From NCBI GenBank assembly GCA_003566215.1, contig PXEJ01000257.1:1-6004 (forward strand): DNA of 6,004 nucleotides, in the 5' to 3' direction. Below, piece after piece: positions 5,805 to 6,004 of the stretch (the stretch's first letter is position 1; the number at the start of each line of letters is the position of its first letter). The position numbers and the translations under genes were made by a program. The notes beneath the pieces are model-generated. The model ran no database searches. It was not told where the DNA came from and worked only from the letters and a program-made list of their open reading frames with translations. This stretch comes from Cyanobacteria bacterium T3Sed10_376R1m (GTDB lineage: Bacteria > Cyanobacteriota > Cyanobacteriia > Cyanobacteriales > Cyanobacteriaceae).

Positions 5805-6004
5805 ATGACAGATAATATCAGTATGAGAGATCATTTTTCTAAATATTTCACAATGTTGGTTGCGGATACCCCCGAACTTAAAAACGAGGTTTTTAATATT
5901 AGGTATCAGGTTTATTGTGAGGAGTTAGGTTATGAACCCCTAGATAAATTTCCTGATCAACTGGAAAAGGATATTTATGACGATCGCTCGATCCATTGTA
6001 TCCT
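5805..6004 (+). CDS. PEP-CTERM/exosortase-associated (FeeM-like) acyltransferase, N-terminal fragment
   Basis: The frame starts at ATG 5805 behind AGGAG and stays open to the window edge (66 full codons plus two bases), so the C-terminal part is missing. The segment FNIRYQVYCEELGYEP (30-45) followed by K-F-P-D-Q-L-E-K-D-I-Y-D-D-R-S-I-H-C (48-65) matches, as I recall it, the start of the PEP-CTERM/exosortase system-associated acyltransferase family. These are GNAT-fold enzymes related to N-acyl amino acid synthases (FeeM) and acyl-homoserine lactone synthases. The R-Y-x-V-Y-C-E-E and E-x-D-x-Y-D motifs correspond to the conserved Arg and acidic residues of the autoinducer-synthase-like fold. 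The likely role is transfer of a fatty acyl chain from an acyl carrier protein to an amine; the acceptor cannot be told from this fragment. No hydrophobic leader is seen, so it is probably cytoplasmic. The AT-rich gap upstream suggests its own promoter. It could instead belong to a neighbouring GNAT subfamily. Confidence 0.75.
   Translation, partial: MTDNISMRDHFSKYFTMLVADTPELKNEVFNIRYQVYCEELGYEPLDKFPDQLEKDIYDDRSIHCI

Noticed and set aside
1..6004. CRISPR arrays, tRNA or rRNA genes, riboswitches
   Set aside because: No regularly spaced direct repeats of CRISPR size, no tRNA or rRNA signatures and no conserved riboswitch core were seen on either strand by eye.

Overview
The window looks like chromosomal DNA from an AT-rich (low-GC) cyanobacterium. 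Three things support this: a gene for the photosystem II extrinsic cytochrome c-550 (PsbV), three perfect copies of the cyanobacterial HIP1 octamer GCGATCGC in a sequence otherwise poor in G+C, and proteins that resemble cyanobacterial family members. The composition and the PsbV sequence recall unicellular genera such as Cyanobacterium or Geminocystis, but that assignment is an impression, not a measurement.

Layout from left to right. Positions 1-159 (minus strand) hold the first 53 codons of an IS1634-like (DUF4277) transposase that runs off the left edge, and its insertion-sequence end probably lies near 245-275. A rho-independent terminator (324-350, minus) closes the psbV transcript. psbV itself (392-880, minus) is complete, with signal peptide, CxxCH haem motif and second haem-ligand histidine, but it has an unusual C-terminus. 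Upstream of it lies a large gene (1039-4335, minus) for a 1098-residue membrane-anchored sensor with the order TM, coiled coil, PAS (LOV-like), GAF, PAS, PAS, GGDEF, EAL, which should make and/or break cyclic di-GMP. A 211-bp divergent intergenic region with three TTAACA repeats separates it from a plus-strand gene (4547-5509) for a HAL2/SAL1-type 3'(2'),5'-bisphosphate nucleotidase. A short array of TTGATRR heptamers overlaps the stop codon of that gene. A very AT-rich gap of about 295 bp follows, containing a perfect 16-bp palindrome. At the right edge, 66 codons of a GNAT-like acyltransferase of the PEP-CTERM/exosortase-associated (FeeM/autoinducer-synthase-like) type begin at 5805, behind a strong ribosome binding site.

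The genes do not form one obvious pathway. They are a photosynthesis housekeeping gene, a c-di-GMP signalling gene, a sulfur/nucleotide salvage gene and the start of an N-acyl transferase gene. psbV and the c-di-GMP gene share a strand but are 158 bp apart, and psbV has its own candidate promoter and terminator, so they are probably separate transcription units.

I did not find convincing evidence of a new multi-gene system. The points most worth a second look are the Cys-less LOV-like PAS domain and altered I-site of the c-di-GMP protein, the divergent PsbV C-terminus, and the acyltransferase with a palindrome upstream of it.
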